A stretch of DNA of 39,200 nucleotides, taken from an uncultured Collinsella sp. (GTDB taxonomy: Bacteria; Actinomycetota; Coriobacteriia; Coriobacteriales; Coriobacteriaceae). The translations under genes were made by a program, and so were the position numbers. The stretch lies in assembly GCA_900548365.1 (NCBI GenBank), contig URKM01000015.1:1-39200 (forward strand), read 5' to 3'. This document shows positions 39,112 to 39,200 of this stretch, in pieces (position 1 is the first letter of the stretch; each line of letters opens with the position of its first letter). The notes under the pieces were generated by a model, which was not told the origin of the DNA, did no database searches, and saw nothing but the letters and a program-made list of their open reading frames with translations.

Positions 39112-39200
39112 CTAGGCGCGACCCACGGAACCGAGGTTCTCCATGCGGATCTTGACGATCTTGGTGATCTCGGCCATACCAGCCTGACCCGGGTTCTTGG
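39112..39200 (-). CDS. C-terminal fragment of an unidentified gene (possibly class II aldolase)
   Basis: Only the last 28 complete codons are in the window; the gene continues past the right edge. The tail reads KNPGQAGMAEITKIVKIR then MENLGSVGRA before TAG. The ending pattern (K-x-x-M-x-x-x-G-S-x-G-K/R-A) is like that of class II fructose-bisphosphate aldolases, but this is a weak match. A strong intrinsic terminator follows, and codon use suggests high expression. Confidence 0.45.
   Translation of the reverse strand, partial: KNPGQAGMAEITKIVKIRMENLGSVGRA

Noticed and set aside
1..39200. tRNA or rRNA genes
   Set aside because: No cloverleaf-like stretch with conserved GTTCRA and acceptor pairing, and no rRNA words, were recognised by eye; a tRNA search program would settle this.

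Overview
The window looks like chromosomal DNA of a high-GC Gram-positive gut anaerobe of the Coriobacteriia, most likely Collinsella or a close relative. This is an inference from the gene set: an Rnf cluster, a GSI-alpha glutamine synthetase next to a GlnR-like regulator, a cell-wall-anchored glycosidase with Listeria-Bacteroides repeats, EFR1-family ferredoxin, abundant GC-ending codons and strong AAGGAGG-type ribosome sites. No rRNA, tRNA, insertion sequence, prophage or CRISPR array was seen. Almost all genes lie on the minus strand; only a 5' fragment, treR, the aldolase-like gene and the large glycosidase are on plus.

Layout. 1-2150: end of a short-chain dehydrogenase-like gene, two paralogous membrane-anchored XRE regulators and a dense patch of a short interspersed repeat (core GGGACAGGCACTTTT or its complement). 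2156-6425: an rnfCDGEA operon that ends with a 58-residue membrane protein where rnfB would be expected. 6648-10279: HtrA-like protease, GlnR-like regulator, glnA. 10448-13765: iron uptake (two feoA, feoB and a FeoB-associated Cys-rich peptide), each unit preceded by a similar 16-bp dyad. 13998-15935: an old-yellow-enzyme-type Fe-S flavoprotein. 16296-19612: a TPP-riboswitch-controlled thiamine/precursor ABC transporter. 19924-24568: trehalose utilisation (treC, treB, divergent treR with two perfect palindromic operators). 24838-31379: aspS, ppc, hisS. 31672-36654: a threonine-aldolase-like enzyme and a 1206-residue surface glycosidase. 36853-39200: EFR1 ferredoxin protein, EamA-type exporter and the end of another gene.

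How the genes work together. Trehalose enters by PTS and is cleaved by TreC; ppc and the partial gene at the right edge may belong to central carbon metabolism; Rnf would couple electron transfer to an ion gradient; Feo supplies iron for the many Fe-S proteins; the thiamine system salvages cofactor.

The most unusual point is the Rnf cluster. The encoded RnfA and RnfE lack the four Cys that hold the [2Fe-2S] cluster in characterised Rnf/Nqr complexes, the RnfB Fe-S domains are absent from the operon, and RnfC carries five extra Cys near its N terminus. Together these suggest a rewired or degenerate electron path rather than a standard ferredoxin:NAD+ oxidoreductase.
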